Origin: Bacillota bacterium
GTDB lineage: Bacteria > Bacillota > Clostridia > Lachnospirales > Lachnospiraceae
Direction of reading: 5' to 3'
Length of the DNA: 64,000 nucleotides
NCBI GenBank assembly: GCA_023437715.1
Contig: JAEZFK010000037.1
Span: forward strand, 85,287-149,286
The notes under the pieces: generated by a model
Told to the model about the DNA's origin: nothing
Databases searched by the model: none
Seen by the model: only the letters and a program-made list of their open reading frames with translations
Position numbers and translations under genes: made by a program
Part shown: positions 24,261-33,725 of the stretch, piece by piece
Layout of the letters: every line of letters starts with the position of its first letter
Position numbering within the stretch: position 1 is the first letter of the stretch

Positions 24261-26753
24261 ATGAAATTTGGAAAAATATCCCTGATTTGCGCCATGGTAC
24301 TCACCGTAACAGGCAGCTTCCAGCTGCCTGTTTTCGGCATGACGTCCTACGGTGCGGTTTCCGAAACGGAAGCAGGGACCTCCTTTACAGATGAATACAA
24401 TGCGGTTTCCAACTCCGCAGTTTCCATGGATGTTTCCTTTGGCTACGACGGAAACGCCAAAAGCGGGCGCTACGTGCCGGTCAACATTTCCTTAAGCAGC
24501 CGGTCCGATTCCCAGTTTAAGGGAACGGTCCGGGTCACGGCCATGGAAACCGACTATGACATTTACGAATACGATTATCCCGTTTCCCTAGAGGCCCAGG
24601 GAACTGACGAGGAATCCCTTGACATTCCCGTGGGAAGGGCGGAGGTCCTCTATGTGAAGCTGCTGGACGCCCAGGGAGTGGAGCTGATCCGCAAACGCCT
24701 GAAATTAAACGTCACCCCGGATATTGCGGAGCTGTTTGTGGGCGTCCTTTCCGACGAGCCCGACAAGCTGGCCTACATGGACGGAGTGGGAGTCAATTAC
24801 AGCTCTGTCAGAACCAGAACCTTTGACATGGATGGTTCCAGGATGCCGGACGACGTCATCGGCCTGGACCTTCTGGATGTGCTGGTCATTACGGATTATG
24901 ATACAGGAAAGCTGTCCCCCGATCAGGTGTCGGCCATCTGGGAATGGGTGAGGGCAGGAGGAACCCTGCTTCTGGGCACCGGAGCCAGAGCCGATGACAC
25001 CCTTTCCGCTTTCCGCCCTGACCTTTTAGAAGAAGCCTACGAGGTTCCGTCGGAAAAGTCCGTGGACATGGGCGTGGAATACGCCACCAACGGCCCCGGA
25101 GATTCTTTTATGAGCCTGGTATGCGCCGATGTTTCCCTGAAAGGGGGAATGAGCGTCATATCCAACGATGAATTTCCGGTTCTCACCTCTGCGGCCAGAG
25201 GGAAGGGAAATGTGGGAGTGGCTGCCTATGATTTCGTTGACATCTCTTCTTTCTGTGAGGTTCACCGTTCCTACGTGGATAAGCTCTTTACCGCACTTTT
25301 AGGGGAATCCAAGCTGAGCAATCTATCCTCTTACCTTTACAGCGGCAATTCCAGCCAGTTCTGGTCCGTCCAGAACATGCTGAATACGGGGGATGTGGAT
25401 AAGCTGCCCAAGCTGCCCCTTTACATCGTGGTCATCCTGGGCTATATCCTGCTGGTGGGCCCCGGCATGTACCTCTACTTAAAACGGCGGGAGCAGAGGC
25501 GTTTTTACCGGACAGGGGTGGCTGCGGTCTCCCTTGTGTTCACTGCGGTCATCTATCTGATGGGCATGGGGACCAGATATAAGGATACTTTCTTCACCTA
25601 TGCCACCATTCTGGACACAACGGAAAACTTTGTGGATGAATATACCTACATCAACATGAGAACCCCTTACAATAAGGCCTATACCATTTCCTTAGACCCC
25701 ACCTATGACCTGCTTCCCATAACCAGAAGCAATTCCTATGACATGACTCCTGTGCCTAAATTTACGGGGAATGAGGATTACAAGGTCAGAATTTCCTATG
25801 GGGAAAATGACACGAAGGTTTCGGTCCAGAACGCCGCTGCCTTTACTCCCAAATACTATTCCTTAAGGAAGCGGACCCCCAACACGGATCACAAGGGCCT
25901 TAAGGGCGACATTACTCTCTTTGGAGGAAGCGTCTACGGCACCGTGACCAATGAATATCCTTTCCCCGTGGAGAAGGTGGGAATCCTGATGTACGGGAAG
26001 ATGGTGGTCATCGACGAATTAAAGCCGGGAGAGACCAAGGACTTAAACGGGCTTTCGGTCATCAATTATCCCGTTAACAACTCTTTCCTGGTATCTGCCA
26101 GGGTAACGGGAAGCTACCGTTACCAGAAAGCGGATATTGAGGACCCGGAATACATGCTGGCCCTTTCAAGAACCAATATCTTAAGCTTTTACTTGGATAA
26201 GTTCTCCTCCTTTTATAACCCGGAAGCCAGAATTGTGGCTTTCAGTGAGGATCAGAGCGGCAGCCAATTCCTGACAGGAGGCGATTATGAAACCTACGGC
26301 ATGTCCATGTTCACCTCCACCCTGGATGTGAAAACGAAAAAAGACGGCCGGTCTTCCCGGTCCGCTCTCATGAAGACTCCTACGGTGATCAGCGGCCAGT
26401 ATTACGCGGATTCCAATTCCATTTACGGCGCAGACCCTGTGACTCTGGAATATTCCCTGGGAAATGACTTAGAGGTGGAAACCCTGACCTTTGAAAATCC
26501 CTCGGACGAATTCCTGGATCAGGCCTCCTTTAATTACACCTCCATATTTCAGGGCAGCATCTATTTCTATAATCATGACACGGGAAACTTTGACCCCATG
26601 GAGCCGGGGAAAATGGTCTACAAGGCTCCAGAGCTTACCCCCTATCTGTCGCCGGGCAACACGCTGACCGTGAAATATGTTTGCGACAACTCTTCGGAGA
26701 ATAACTGGTATGTGACTCTGCCCATGCTGACGGTCGCAGGAAAGGATAAATGA
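24261..26753 (+). CDS. Uncharacterised exported membrane protein (830 aa)
   Basis: The protein has a signal peptide (LICAMVLTVTGSFQLPVFG), an extracytoplasmic region to about residue 385 and two membrane segments at about 389-408 (YIVVILGYILLVGPGMYLYL) and 419-440. A second large extracytoplasmic region of about 390 residues follows. Residues about 190-260 (LDLLDVLVITDYDTGKLSP, then WEWVRAGGTLLLGTGA) resemble the class I glutamine-amidotransferase-like fold found in membrane partners of GldG-type ABC systems, but no catalytic Cys is apparent. It sits between the two-component system and the ABC genes, overlapping the ATPase gene by 4 bp. I do not recognise a named family; it may be a sensor or accessory subunit of the transporter. 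Confidence 0.8.
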   Translation: MKFGKISLICAMVLTVTGSFQLPVFGMTSYGAVSETEAGTSFTDEYNAVSNSAVSMDVSFGYDGNAKSGRYVPVNISLSSRSDSQFKGTVRVTAMETDYDIYEYDYPVSLEAQGTDEESLDIPVGRAEVLYVKLLDAQGVELIRKRLKLNVTPDIAELFVGVLSDEPDKLAYMDGVGVNYSSVRTRTFDMDGSRMPDDVIGLDLLDVLVITDYDTGKLSPDQVSAIWEWVRAGGTLLLGTGARADDTLSAFRPDLLEEAYEVPSEKSVDMGVEYATNGPGDSFMSLVCADVSLKGGMSVISNDEFPVLTSAARGKGNVGVAAYDFVDISSFCEVHRSYVDKLFTALLGESKLSNLSSYLYSGNSSQFWSVQNMLNTGDVDKLPKLPLYIVVILGYILLVGPGMYLYLKRREQRRFYRTGVAAVSLVFTAVIYLMGMGTRYKDTFFTYATILDTTENFVDEYTYINMRTPYNKAYTISLDPTYDLLPITRSNSYDMTPVPKFTGNEDYKVRISYGENDTKVSVQNAAAFTPKYYSLRKRTPNTDHKGLKGDITLFGGSVYGTVTNEYPFPVEKVGILMYGKMVVIDELKPGETKDLNGLSVINYPVNNSFLVSARVTGSYRYQKADIEDPEYMLALSRTNILSFYLDKFSSFYNPEARIVAFSEDQSGSQFLTGGDYETYGMSMFTSTLDVKTKKDGRSSRSALMKTPTVISGQYYADSNSIYGADPVTLEYSLGNDLEVETLTFENPSDEFLDQASFNYTSIFQGSIYFYNHDTGNFDPMEPGKMVYKAPELTPYLSPGNTLTVKYVCDNSSENNWYVTLPMLTVAGKDK

Positions 26754-27715
26754 TGTTAGAGATCAGGGACTTGAGAAAGAATTTCGGAAAATTCCACGCC
26801 TTAAACGGCCTGGATCTCCAGATCCCCCAGGGGGCTCTCTACGGCTTCGTAGGCCCCAACGGAGCGGGAAAGACCACCACCATTAAGATCATGGCAGGGC
26901 TTTTGGCTCCCGACGGCGGCCAGGTGATCATTGACGGAACCGATGTGTCGGCAGGTCTTAACAAGCTGAAATTAAAGATCGGCTATGTCCCGGACTTTTT
27001 CGGGGTATATGACAATTTAAAGGTCAATGAATATATGGAGTTTTTTGCTTCCTGCTATGGGATCAACGGCTTAAAAGCCAGGACCCGGTATATGACCCTG
27101 CTGGAGCAGGTGGGCTTAGAGGATAAGGTGAACTTTTACGTGGACAGCTTATCCAGGGGAATGAAGCAGAGGCTCTGTCTGGCAAGAGCCCTCATCCACG
27201 ATCCCCTTCTCCTGGTCCTTGACGAGCCGGCCTCCGGGCTGGACCCCAGAACCCGGTTTGAGTTCAAGGAAATCCTAAAGGAGCTGCGGGAGCAGGGAAA
27301 GACCATTTTCATAAGCTCCCACGTGCTGTCGGAGCTGTCGGAAATGTGCACGGACATCGGCATCATCGATCAGGGAAAAATGGTGCTGAGCGGAAGCATG
27401 GAAGATATCCTGCGCCGGGTCAATGCCTCCAATCCCCTGATTATATCTGTTCTGGGAAACAGGGAAAAGGCCCTGACCATCCTAAAGAGCCAGCCCTGCG
27501 TCCAGACCATTGCGGTGAGGGATGAGGACATCCGCGTGAATTTTATCGGGGATGATCAGGATGAGGCCCTTTTGCTGCAGCAGCTTGTGGATGCCGGAAT
27601 ACCGGTATACGGCTTCTGCAGGGAACAGGGAAGCTTAGAATCCCTGTTTATGCAGATTACAGATCCTGATAAAGAAAAGGCGGTGATTGTACATGAAATT
27701 GAACCCGGTCTATAA
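26750..27715 (+). CDS. ABC transporter ATP-binding protein
   Basis: This 321-residue ATPase has Walker A GPNGAGKTTT, signature LSRGMKQRL, Walker B LLVLDEP and the H-loop SSHVLSE. A C-terminal extension of about 90 residues resembles those of CcmA/NatA/GldA-type exporters. It starts within ATGATG overlapping the previous stop and overlaps the permease gene by about 23 bp. It would energise the permease encoded next; the substrate is unknown. Confidence 0.93.
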   Translation: MMLEIRDLRKNFGKFHALNGLDLQIPQGALYGFVGPNGAGKTTTIKIMAGLLAPDGGQVIIDGTDVSAGLNKLKLKIGYVPDFFGVYDNLKVNEYMEFFASCYGINGLKARTRYMTLLEQVGLEDKVNFYVDSLSRGMKQRLCLARALIHDPLLLVLDEPASGLDPRTRFEFKEILKELREQGKTIFISSHVLSELSEMCTDIGIIDQGKMVLSGSMEDILRRVNASNPLIISVLGNREKALTILKSQPCVQTIAVRDEDIRVNFIGDDQDEALLLQQLVDAGIPVYGFCREQGSLESLFMQITDPDKEKAVIVHEIEPGL

Positions 27716-28607
27716 AAGAGAGACGACGGTCAGCGCCAGAAGCTTCCGTCTGGCCCTCACCTTAGTGATTTTTAATGCTATTCTGGCTCTTGTGGCCCTG
27801 CTTAACATGTATTCCGTCTTAGAACGGGTGAAGCTGACTGCCGAGATCCAGTATTCTTCCTTTACAAACCTTTATATATTCGTGGCAGTGGTGGAGTTTG
27901 TCATGCTCATGTTCATCATGCCCGCCCTGACCGCAGGAAGCATCAGCGGGGAAAGGGAGAGGCAGACCCTGGACATTCTTCTTACAACCACCATGAAGCC
28001 GTCGGAAATCATTCTGGGAAAGCTGGCCTCCTCTTTCAGCACCATGTTTCTCATGATCGTGTCCAGCTTCCCCCTTCTGGCCGTATCCTTTGTGTATGGC
28101 GGGGTCATGATTTACGACGTATTTCTTCTGCTGTTCTGCTATCTGGCGGTGGCTCTCATGTGCGGAAGCATGGGAATCTGCTTTTCTTCCATTTTCAAGA
28201 GGTCTACCATTGCAACTGTGGTGAGCTACGGCGTGCTGGTTCTCATTGCCGCCGGCACCTATGCGGTCAATGTATTCGTCTTATCCCTTGCCCGGATGAA
28301 CATGAACAGCACCTATGCCATGTCCGTGGGAAGGATGGCGGATCAGGCCAATTCCGGGGCATCTCTTTATCTCCTTCTTTTAAATCCGGTGGCCACCTTT
28401 TACGTGATGATCAACGGCCAGGCAGGAGACAACCAGGTGATGAGAAGCTTAAACAGCTGGTTCGGTCCTCATCCGGAAACCTTTGTCATGGAAAACTGGG
28501 TGATCTTAAGCATCCTCATCCAGCTTGTGCTGGCGGCCTTATTCCTTTTCATTGCAGTGAGGGCCATAAGCCCCTCAAAGGGAATCATGAAGAGAAGAAT
28601 CAAATAA
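27693..28607 (+). CDS. ABC-2 type transporter permease
   Basis: Starting at ATG 27693 the product has 304 residues with about six hydrophobic segments. The ABC-2 hallmark is present: an N-terminal membrane anchor, then a loop with GSISGERERQTLDILLTT and MKPSEIILGKL after TM2. Such permeases pair with NatA/GldA-like ATPases to export drugs, lipids or peptides or to remodel the envelope. The gene overlaps the ATPase gene and ends the operon that starts with the two-component system. Confidence 0.88.
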   Translation: MKLNPVYKRETTVSARSFRLALTLVIFNAILALVALLNMYSVLERVKLTAEIQYSSFTNLYIFVAVVEFVMLMFIMPALTAGSISGERERQTLDILLTTTMKPSEIILGKLASSFSTMFLMIVSSFPLLAVSFVYGGVMIYDVFLLLFCYLAVALMCGSMGICFSSIFKRSTIATVVSYGVLVLIAAGTYAVNVFVLSLARMNMNSTYAMSVGRMADQANSGASLYLLLLNPVATFYVMINGQAGDNQVMRSLNSWFGPHPETFVMENWVILSILIQLVLAALFLFIAVRAISPSKGIMKRRIK

Positions 28608-28624
28608 GAGAAAGAGAGGCTTTT

Positions 28625-29470
28625 ATGCTTACAATCGGATGCCATCTGTCTTCGTCAAAGGGCTACTTCTCCATGGGAAAGGAAGCGGTGAAGATTGATG
28701 CCAATACATTTCAGTTTTTTACCAGAAACCCCAGGGGAACGAAAGCCAAGGCCATGAATGAAAGCGACGTGGAAAAGTATCTTAAGTATGCCGCAGATCA
28801 CGGCATCCGCAGAATCCTGGCCCATGCGCCTTATACCTTAAATGCCTGTTCCGCTGACGAAAGGATACGCGCCCTCGCCATAGAAACCATGAAAGACGAC
28901 TTGGACCGCATGGAATACACGCCCGGAAACTGCTATAATTTCCATCCCGGAAGCCATGTGGGACAGGGCGCTGAGGACGGCATATCCTATATCGCCCGGA
29001 TGCTCAACCAGATCCTGACCCCGGAGCACCGCACCACAGTTCTTCTGGAGACCATGTCGGGGAAGGGCAGCGAAATTGGCAGGGAGTTTGAGGAAATCAG
29101 GGAGATATTGGACCGGGTGGAGCTTAAAGACCACATGGGCGTCTGCCTGGATACCTGCCACGTCTGGGATGCCGGCTATGACATTGCCGGAGATCTGGAC
29201 GGCGTATTGAACCGTTTTGATGAGATTATCGGACTCGGGCAGCTAAAGGCCATTCATTTAAATGACAGCCAGAATCCTCTGGGAGCTCACAAGGACCGCC
29301 ATGCCAGGCTGGGAGAGGGCCATATCGGCCTGGAAGCCTTAAAGCGGGTGGTGACCCATCCGGTCCTGAGAGATCTGCCTTTCTATCTGGAAACGCCCAA
29401 TGATATTGACGGGTATGCCAGAGAAATTGCCCTTATGAGAAAGGCATGGGCGGATATGCCCGGCGCTTAG
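28625..29470 (+). CDS. nfo: Endonuclease IV (AP endonuclease)
   Basis: The enzyme starts at ATG 28625 and has 281 residues. It cleaves DNA 5' of abasic sites in base excision repair. Zn-binding and family motifs are complete: GCHLSSSKG, NTFQFFTRNPRG, LAHAPYTLN, YNFHPGSHVGQG, VLLETMSGKG, GVCLDTCHVWDAGYD, IHLNDSQNPLGAHKDRH and LETP. The frame continues upstream into the permease gene but that part is a shadow. The stop overlaps the stop of the convergent AraC gene by 4 bp. Confidence 0.96.
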   Translation: MLTIGCHLSSSKGYFSMGKEAVKIDANTFQFFTRNPRGTKAKAMNESDVEKYLKYAADHGIRRILAHAPYTLNACSADERIRALAIETMKDDLDRMEYTPGNCYNFHPGSHVGQGAEDGISYIARMLNQILTPEHRTTVLLETMSGKGSEIGREFEEIREILDRVELKDHMGVCLDTCHVWDAGYDIAGDLDGVLNRFDEIIGLGQLKAIHLNDSQNPLGAHKDRHARLGEGHIGLEALKRVVTHPVLRDLPFYLETPNDIDGYAREIALMRKAWADMPGA

Positions 29471-30366
29471 GTGGTATTGATCTTTTTCTGATGAAAGGCT
29501 TTCCGGTATTGGGTGGGGGTCATTCCCTCGTATTTCTTAAAAAGCTTCATGAAATACTTCTCATCCCGGAAGCCGCAGGTGCTGGCGATAAAGTAAATGG
29601 AAAGATCCCTGCTGGTCAGCAGATTTTTTGCAACCGATATTCTGGTCTGATTTAAGTAATTGAGAAGAGATTGTCCTGTGTATTTCTTAAACAGGGCGGT
29701 CAGATAAGTAGGATGGTAGTTAAAGCGCTCCGCAATATAGGCCACTGTCAGGGGCCTGTCATAATGGGTGCGGAGCCATTCGATGATATCTAAGATTTTC
29801 ACCGGCATATCGGACTGAAGGAAGCTGCCGCTTTGAAAGGACTCGTTCATGACCTCAAAAACCAGGAGGCTGAGGGCGTAATGACACCTCCAGGTAGCGG
29901 AGTAGTTTTCCCTCTTGGCAATATCCAAAAGCTGGACAAAGAGCAGATGAGACCGTTTGTTTACGGCCAGCTTTCCGTATTCCGGTATCATGAAATTCTC
30001 CAGATGGGAAGTGGAGGTATGGTCTGCCCCGGTTTTTAAGACTGTTTCATGGCGCAGCAGGCTGCCCTTTGTGTAAAGGACATAATCAGGATCCCTGATG
30101 TAAAAATGCACCCAGTAGTAGGAAAGAAAGCCTTTAGAGGGCTTGTACCCGTAATGCAGCGTATTTGACAGAAGAAGTATGAATTCATTTCCTCTCACAT
30201 CATAATTATTATTGCCCTGTGCGATGTGCAGGGTCCCTTCTACAACAAGAATAAGCACAAAAGAATCAATATTTCTCTTGGGATGGACAAACCCGTCATC
30301 TGATATAAGATTCCCGCACGACACATATTCCAGCGGATAGCTGGCATCTGCAATACAATAAATCAT
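29467..30366 (-). CDS. AraC-family transcriptional regulator
   Basis: The start is set at the ATG with GGAAAGGAGG just upstream (30366), giving 299 residues. The N-terminal half is a cupin-like sugar-sensing domain (FVLILVVEGTLHIAQGNNNYDVRGNEFILL). The C-terminal half has two AraC helix-turn-helix motifs (LTVAYIAERFNYHPTYLTALF and STCGFRDEKYFMKLFKKYEGMTPTQYR). It is divergent from the ABC importer and GH127 genes, which it probably activates in response to an arabinose-containing sugar. Confidence 0.9.
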   Translation of the reverse strand: MIYCIADASYPLEYVSCGNLISDDGFVHPKRNIDSFVLILVVEGTLHIAQGNNNYDVRGNEFILLLSNTLHYGYKPSKGFLSYYWVHFYIRDPDYVLYTKGSLLRHETVLKTGADHTSTSHLENFMIPEYGKLAVNKRSHLLFVQLLDIAKRENYSATWRCHYALSLLVFEVMNESFQSGSFLQSDMPVKILDIIEWLRTHYDRPLTVAYIAERFNYHPTYLTALFKKYTGQSLLNYLNQTRISVAKNLLTSRDLSIYFIASTCGFRDEKYFMKLFKKYEGMTPTQYRKAFHQKKINTT

Positions 30367-30496
30367 AGAACCTCCTTTCCTGACCTTTCGGCCACAGGCC
30401 TTTTTTGCCATCATTTTATCATGTCTCAATTCCCCCTGTAAATGCTATAATTTAACACTATCTTGGAAATGACCACTTTTTATTGCGTTCTGTAAG

Positions 30497-30524
30497 TTGT
30501 TAAGATTTCTGTTCATGCTAAGAT
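30497..30524 (+). promoter_or_regulatory. Putative promoter of the arabinoside uptake operon
   Basis: TTGTTA (30497-30502), 16 bp and TAAGAT (30519-30524). The octamers TTAAGATT (30500) and CTAAGATT (30518) are 18 bp apart and might be regulator half-sites. Confidence 0.35.
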
Positions 30525-30575
30525 TAAAGCATCAGTAAAGAAGAACCAGTGAAATAATTTTCAAGGAGGAAAAAA

Positions 30576-31934
30576 ATGAAAAAGAGAAAAATGGCTTCTC
30601 TGGGACTGGCTGCAATCATGGCGGCGTCTATGGCTGCGGGGTGCCAAAAATCCCCACAAACCGCGGTTTCCGACAATGGAGCGGCAAATGTATCCCAGGG
30701 AAATGACAATTCAAAGGACAGCGGAAAAAAGGTGGAGCTCACTTTTATGGGCTGGGAGGCTTCCCCCCTGGAAACCCAGGCGGTCAAGGACGGAATCGCC
30801 GAATTTGAAAAACAGCACCCAAATATAAAGGTGAATTATACACCTGGACTTGCCGGCTCTGAATATAATGCAAAGCTCATATCCTCGGCTGCGGCAGGCT
30901 CCATGCCGGATGTCATGTTTGTGGCATCGGAAAGCTACCGGGAGCTGGTAAAGAAAGGCGCCCTGTATGATATCACAGATCAGTTTACGGAAGAATTCCC
31001 ATTAGACGACTTTATAGAGTCCTCCCGGACCATCATGCAGGTGGACGGAAAGGTGTACGGGCTGTCGGCATGTACCGTATCTCCCATTTTATATTACAAC
31101 AAGGACATTTTCGATGCGGCAGGAATCCCCTATCCCAGCTCAAAGCCGGAAGAGGCAATGACCATCAGCGAGTTTAGGGAGCTGGCAAAGAAGCTTACAA
31201 AGGACAACATCTACGGGGTTTACGGCCTTGAAACCGTGGCGGATACCTTAAATGCACAGCTTCTTTCCAACGGCGGTTCCAGGTACAATGAGGACTATAC
31301 AAAAAGCACCATGAACTCTCCACAGAACAAGGAAGTATTTGAGACCATTAAGGCCATCCGGGTGGAGGACGGTTCCGCGCCGGATGCGACCACTTTGGAT
31401 TCTGTAGGCATGACTGCAAAGCAGATGCTTCAGACCGGAAAGGTGGCCATGCTCATTGACGGTTCCTGGTCCCTTCAGGAGCTTGCGGCTTCCGGAATGA
31501 ATGTGGGAATGGCTCCCCTTCCGGCCTATGACAAGGTGCTCACAACCGGCCAGGCTCATTTGCACTGTATCTCCAACACCAGCAAGCACAAGGAAGAAGC
31601 ATGGGAATTCCTCAAGTTCCTATCAGGCATGGATTATCAGGGACAGCTTGTAAAGCAGGGGCTTTGGATGCCCAACCGGATTTCCATGTATGAGGAGTCT
31701 GCGGTAAACCAGTGGTATGATGAAAAGGTCCATGGCGACAGCTACCGGAATATGCTGGACTATTTTAAGAACGCACAGGTAGATCCGGGCGCTCTCCAGA
31801 AATCCACAAAGGCAAGAGATATCATTGCAGAAGAGACCGATATGTACTTTAAACAGGATGCGGATTTGGATACCATGCTTGAAAACATAGACAGAAGGAT
31901 TAATGAGGCCATTCAGGAATCCATGCAGTCATAG
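30576..31934 (+). CDS. ABC sugar transporter solute-binding lipoprotein
   Basis: This 452-residue family 1 extracellular binding protein has a lipoprotein signal with the lipobox SMAAGC, a Ser/Asn-rich linker and the binding-protein fold (LTFMGWEASPLETQAVKDGI, FEKQHPNIKVNYTP, DVMFVASESYRELVKKG). It would capture an oligosaccharide outside the membrane and deliver it to the two permeases that follow. A strong AAGGAGG precedes the ATG. No ATPase gene is in the operon; such importers often share a distant MsmK-type ATPase. Confidence 0.93.
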   Translation: MKKRKMASLGLAAIMAASMAAGCQKSPQTAVSDNGAANVSQGNDNSKDSGKKVELTFMGWEASPLETQAVKDGIAEFEKQHPNIKVNYTPGLAGSEYNAKLISSAAAGSMPDVMFVASESYRELVKKGALYDITDQFTEEFPLDDFIESSRTIMQVDGKVYGLSACTVSPILYYNKDIFDAAGIPYPSSKPEEAMTISEFRELAKKLTKDNIYGVYGLETVADTLNAQLLSNGGSRYNEDYTKSTMNSPQNKEVFETIKAIRVEDGSAPDATTLDSVGMTAKQMLQTGKVAMLIDGSWSLQELAASGMNVGMAPLPAYDKVLTTGQAHLHCISNTSKHKEEAWEFLKFLSGMDYQGQLVKQGLWMPNRISMYEESAVNQWYDEKVHGDSYRNMLDYFKNAQVDPGALQKSTKARDIIAEETDMYFKQDADLDTMLENIDRRINEAIQESMQS

Positions 31935-31949
31935 CTGAGGAGGATCTGT

Positions 31950-32840
31950 GTGAAGAAAAATAAAATAACCAAACTTAAGAATGACGGCAAATGGGCATGG
32001 CTCATGCTGGCGCCCAATGTGATCGGGTTCTTTCTGTTCATGCTGGTTCCCGTTGTGGTCACCCTGATGCTAAGCTTTACCCAGTATGATATGATCACTC
32101 CGCCTAAATTTATCGGACTGACCAATTATATCAATCTGGCAAAGGACCCTATCGTAGGGCAGGTCACCCTTAATACGGTTCTTTACACGGTCATGGTGGT
32201 TCCCGTAGGCATGTGCGTTTCCCTGCTGCTGGCCGTGCTTTTAGATCAGGAAATCGCTTTCCGGAGATTTTACAGAGCTGCTTTCTTCCTTCCGGCCATC
32301 ACCTCTATGGTGGTGGTGGCCATTGTGTGGCAGTGGGTCTACAATCCGGAATTCGGGCTTTTGAATTATTTTCTGTCCCTGATCGGAATAAAGGGGATGA
32401 AATGGCTTCAGGATGCCAGAACCTCCTTATTTTCCCTGGCCGTTGTAGGAATCTGGAAGAATTTAGGCTACAACATGATCATCTTCCTTTCCGGGCTCCA
32501 GGGGATATCCACCACCTACTATGAGGCCTCCACCTTGGACGGGGCCAACAAGCTCCAGCGGTTCTGGTACATCACCCTTCCCATGTTAAAGCCCACCACC
32601 TTCTTTATATTCGTCATGTCGATTATCAGCTCCTTCCAGGTATTCGACCAGGTGATGCTTATGACAAAGGGCGGCCCCGGCCGTTCCTCCTCGGTGCTGG
32701 TCCATTACTTATATCAAAATGCATTCGTGTATTTTAAGCTGGGCTATGCCTGCGCCATTGCCTATCTGCTGTTCTTTATTGTAATGATTGTCACTGTATT
32801 TAACATGTACCAGGAAAAAAAGATGGGAAGCATATATTAG
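31950..32840 (+). CDS. ABC sugar transporter permease (MalF type)
   Basis: The 296-residue protein starts at GTG 31950 after GAGGAGG. Six membrane segments are visible. The EAA loop (EASTLDGANKLQRFWYITLP) that docks the ATPase is near the C-terminal third. It forms the channel with the following permease. Confidence 0.92.
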   Translation: MKKNKITKLKNDGKWAWLMLAPNVIGFFLFMLVPVVVTLMLSFTQYDMITPPKFIGLTNYINLAKDPIVGQVTLNTVLYTVMVVPVGMCVSLLLAVLLDQEIAFRRFYRAAFFLPAITSMVVVAIVWQWVYNPEFGLLNYFLSLIGIKGMKWLQDARTSLFSLAVVGIWKNLGYNMIIFLSGLQGISTTYYEASTLDGANKLQRFWYITLPMLKPTTFFIFVMSIISSFQVFDQVMLMTKGGPGRSSSVLVHYLYQNAFVYFKLGYACAIAYLLFFIVMIVTVFNMYQEKKMGSIY

Positions 32841-32849
32841 GAGGGAGAA

Positions 32850-33683
32850 ATGGTCAGTAAAAAGAAACGTATTCCGGGAATCGTCATCACCCATTTGCTA
32901 TTGATTCTGGGAACCTTGATTATGCTCGTTCCGTTTTTATGGATGGTGTCCTCGTCCTTTAAAAGCCTCAATGAGGTCTTTGTCTTTCCGCCCAGGCCCT
33001 TTGGGAAGAAAATTGTCTGGGAGAATTACACCCAGATATCCAGCAGATTTAATTATTTTGCATATTTCATGAACAGCATTAAGGTGTCAGTCTGGGTGGT
33101 GCTTTTTCAGGTGATGACATCTGCAAGCGCAGGCTTTGTATTTGCAAAGCTGAATTTCAGGAACAGAGATAAAATATTTACCCTGTATCTGGCAACCATG
33201 ATGATCCCCTTCCATGTTACCGTCATAACCAATTTCCTTCAGATGGCGAAGTACGGCCTTGTAAATACCCTTTGGTCGCTGATGCTTCCCGCCTCTGTGT
33301 CGGCCTTTGGCACCTTTCTTATGCGGCAGTTTTTCATTACAGTACCCGATGAACTGATGGAAGCGGCAAAGGTTGACGGCTGTAATCCGGTAAAAATGTT
33401 TTTTACAATCGCCCTGCCCATGGCAAAGTCCACCATCGCAACCCTGTGCATTTTCAGCTTCATGGGAGTGTGGAACGACTATTTTACTCCCCTTATCTAT
33501 TTAAATGATTCCAGAAAGTACACCCTGCCTCTGGGGCTTGCCAGCATGCAGGGGATGTATTCCACCAACTGGCCGGTCCTTATGGCGGCCTCGGTGATCG
33601 CGGTGATTCCGGTGCTGATTGCATTTCTTCTGGCTCAGGATGCGTTTGTAAAGGGAGTCATGATGTCAGGATTAAAGGAGTAA
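32850..33683 (+). CDS. ABC sugar transporter permease (MalG type)
   Basis: This 277-residue permease has six membrane segments and the EAA loop EAAKVDGCNPVKMFFTIALP. The N-terminal LVPFLWMVSSSFKS motif is characteristic of the MalG/AraQ group. It is 9 bp after the partner permease and has a GGAGG site. Confidence 0.92.
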   Translation: MVSKKKRIPGIVITHLLLILGTLIMLVPFLWMVSSSFKSLNEVFVFPPRPFGKKIVWENYTQISSRFNYFAYFMNSIKVSVWVVLFQVMTSASAGFVFAKLNFRNRDKIFTLYLATMMIPFHVTVITNFLQMAKYGLVNTLWSLMLPASVSAFGTFLMRQFFITVPDELMEAAKVDGCNPVKMFFTIALPMAKSTIATLCIFSFMGVWNDYFTPLIYLNDSRKYTLPLGLASMQGMYSTNWPVLMAASVIAVIPVLIAFLLAQDAFVKGVMMSGLKE

Positions 33684-33725
33684 GCCCCTAAAAATAAAAA
33701 AAGAGAGGATCAGGAGACAATTAAT

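Noticed and set aside
28160..28624. N-terminal extension of the endonuclease IV frame
   Set aside because: It overlaps the ABC permease gene in another frame and encodes no family sequence; the ATG at 28625 matches the endonuclease IV N-terminus.
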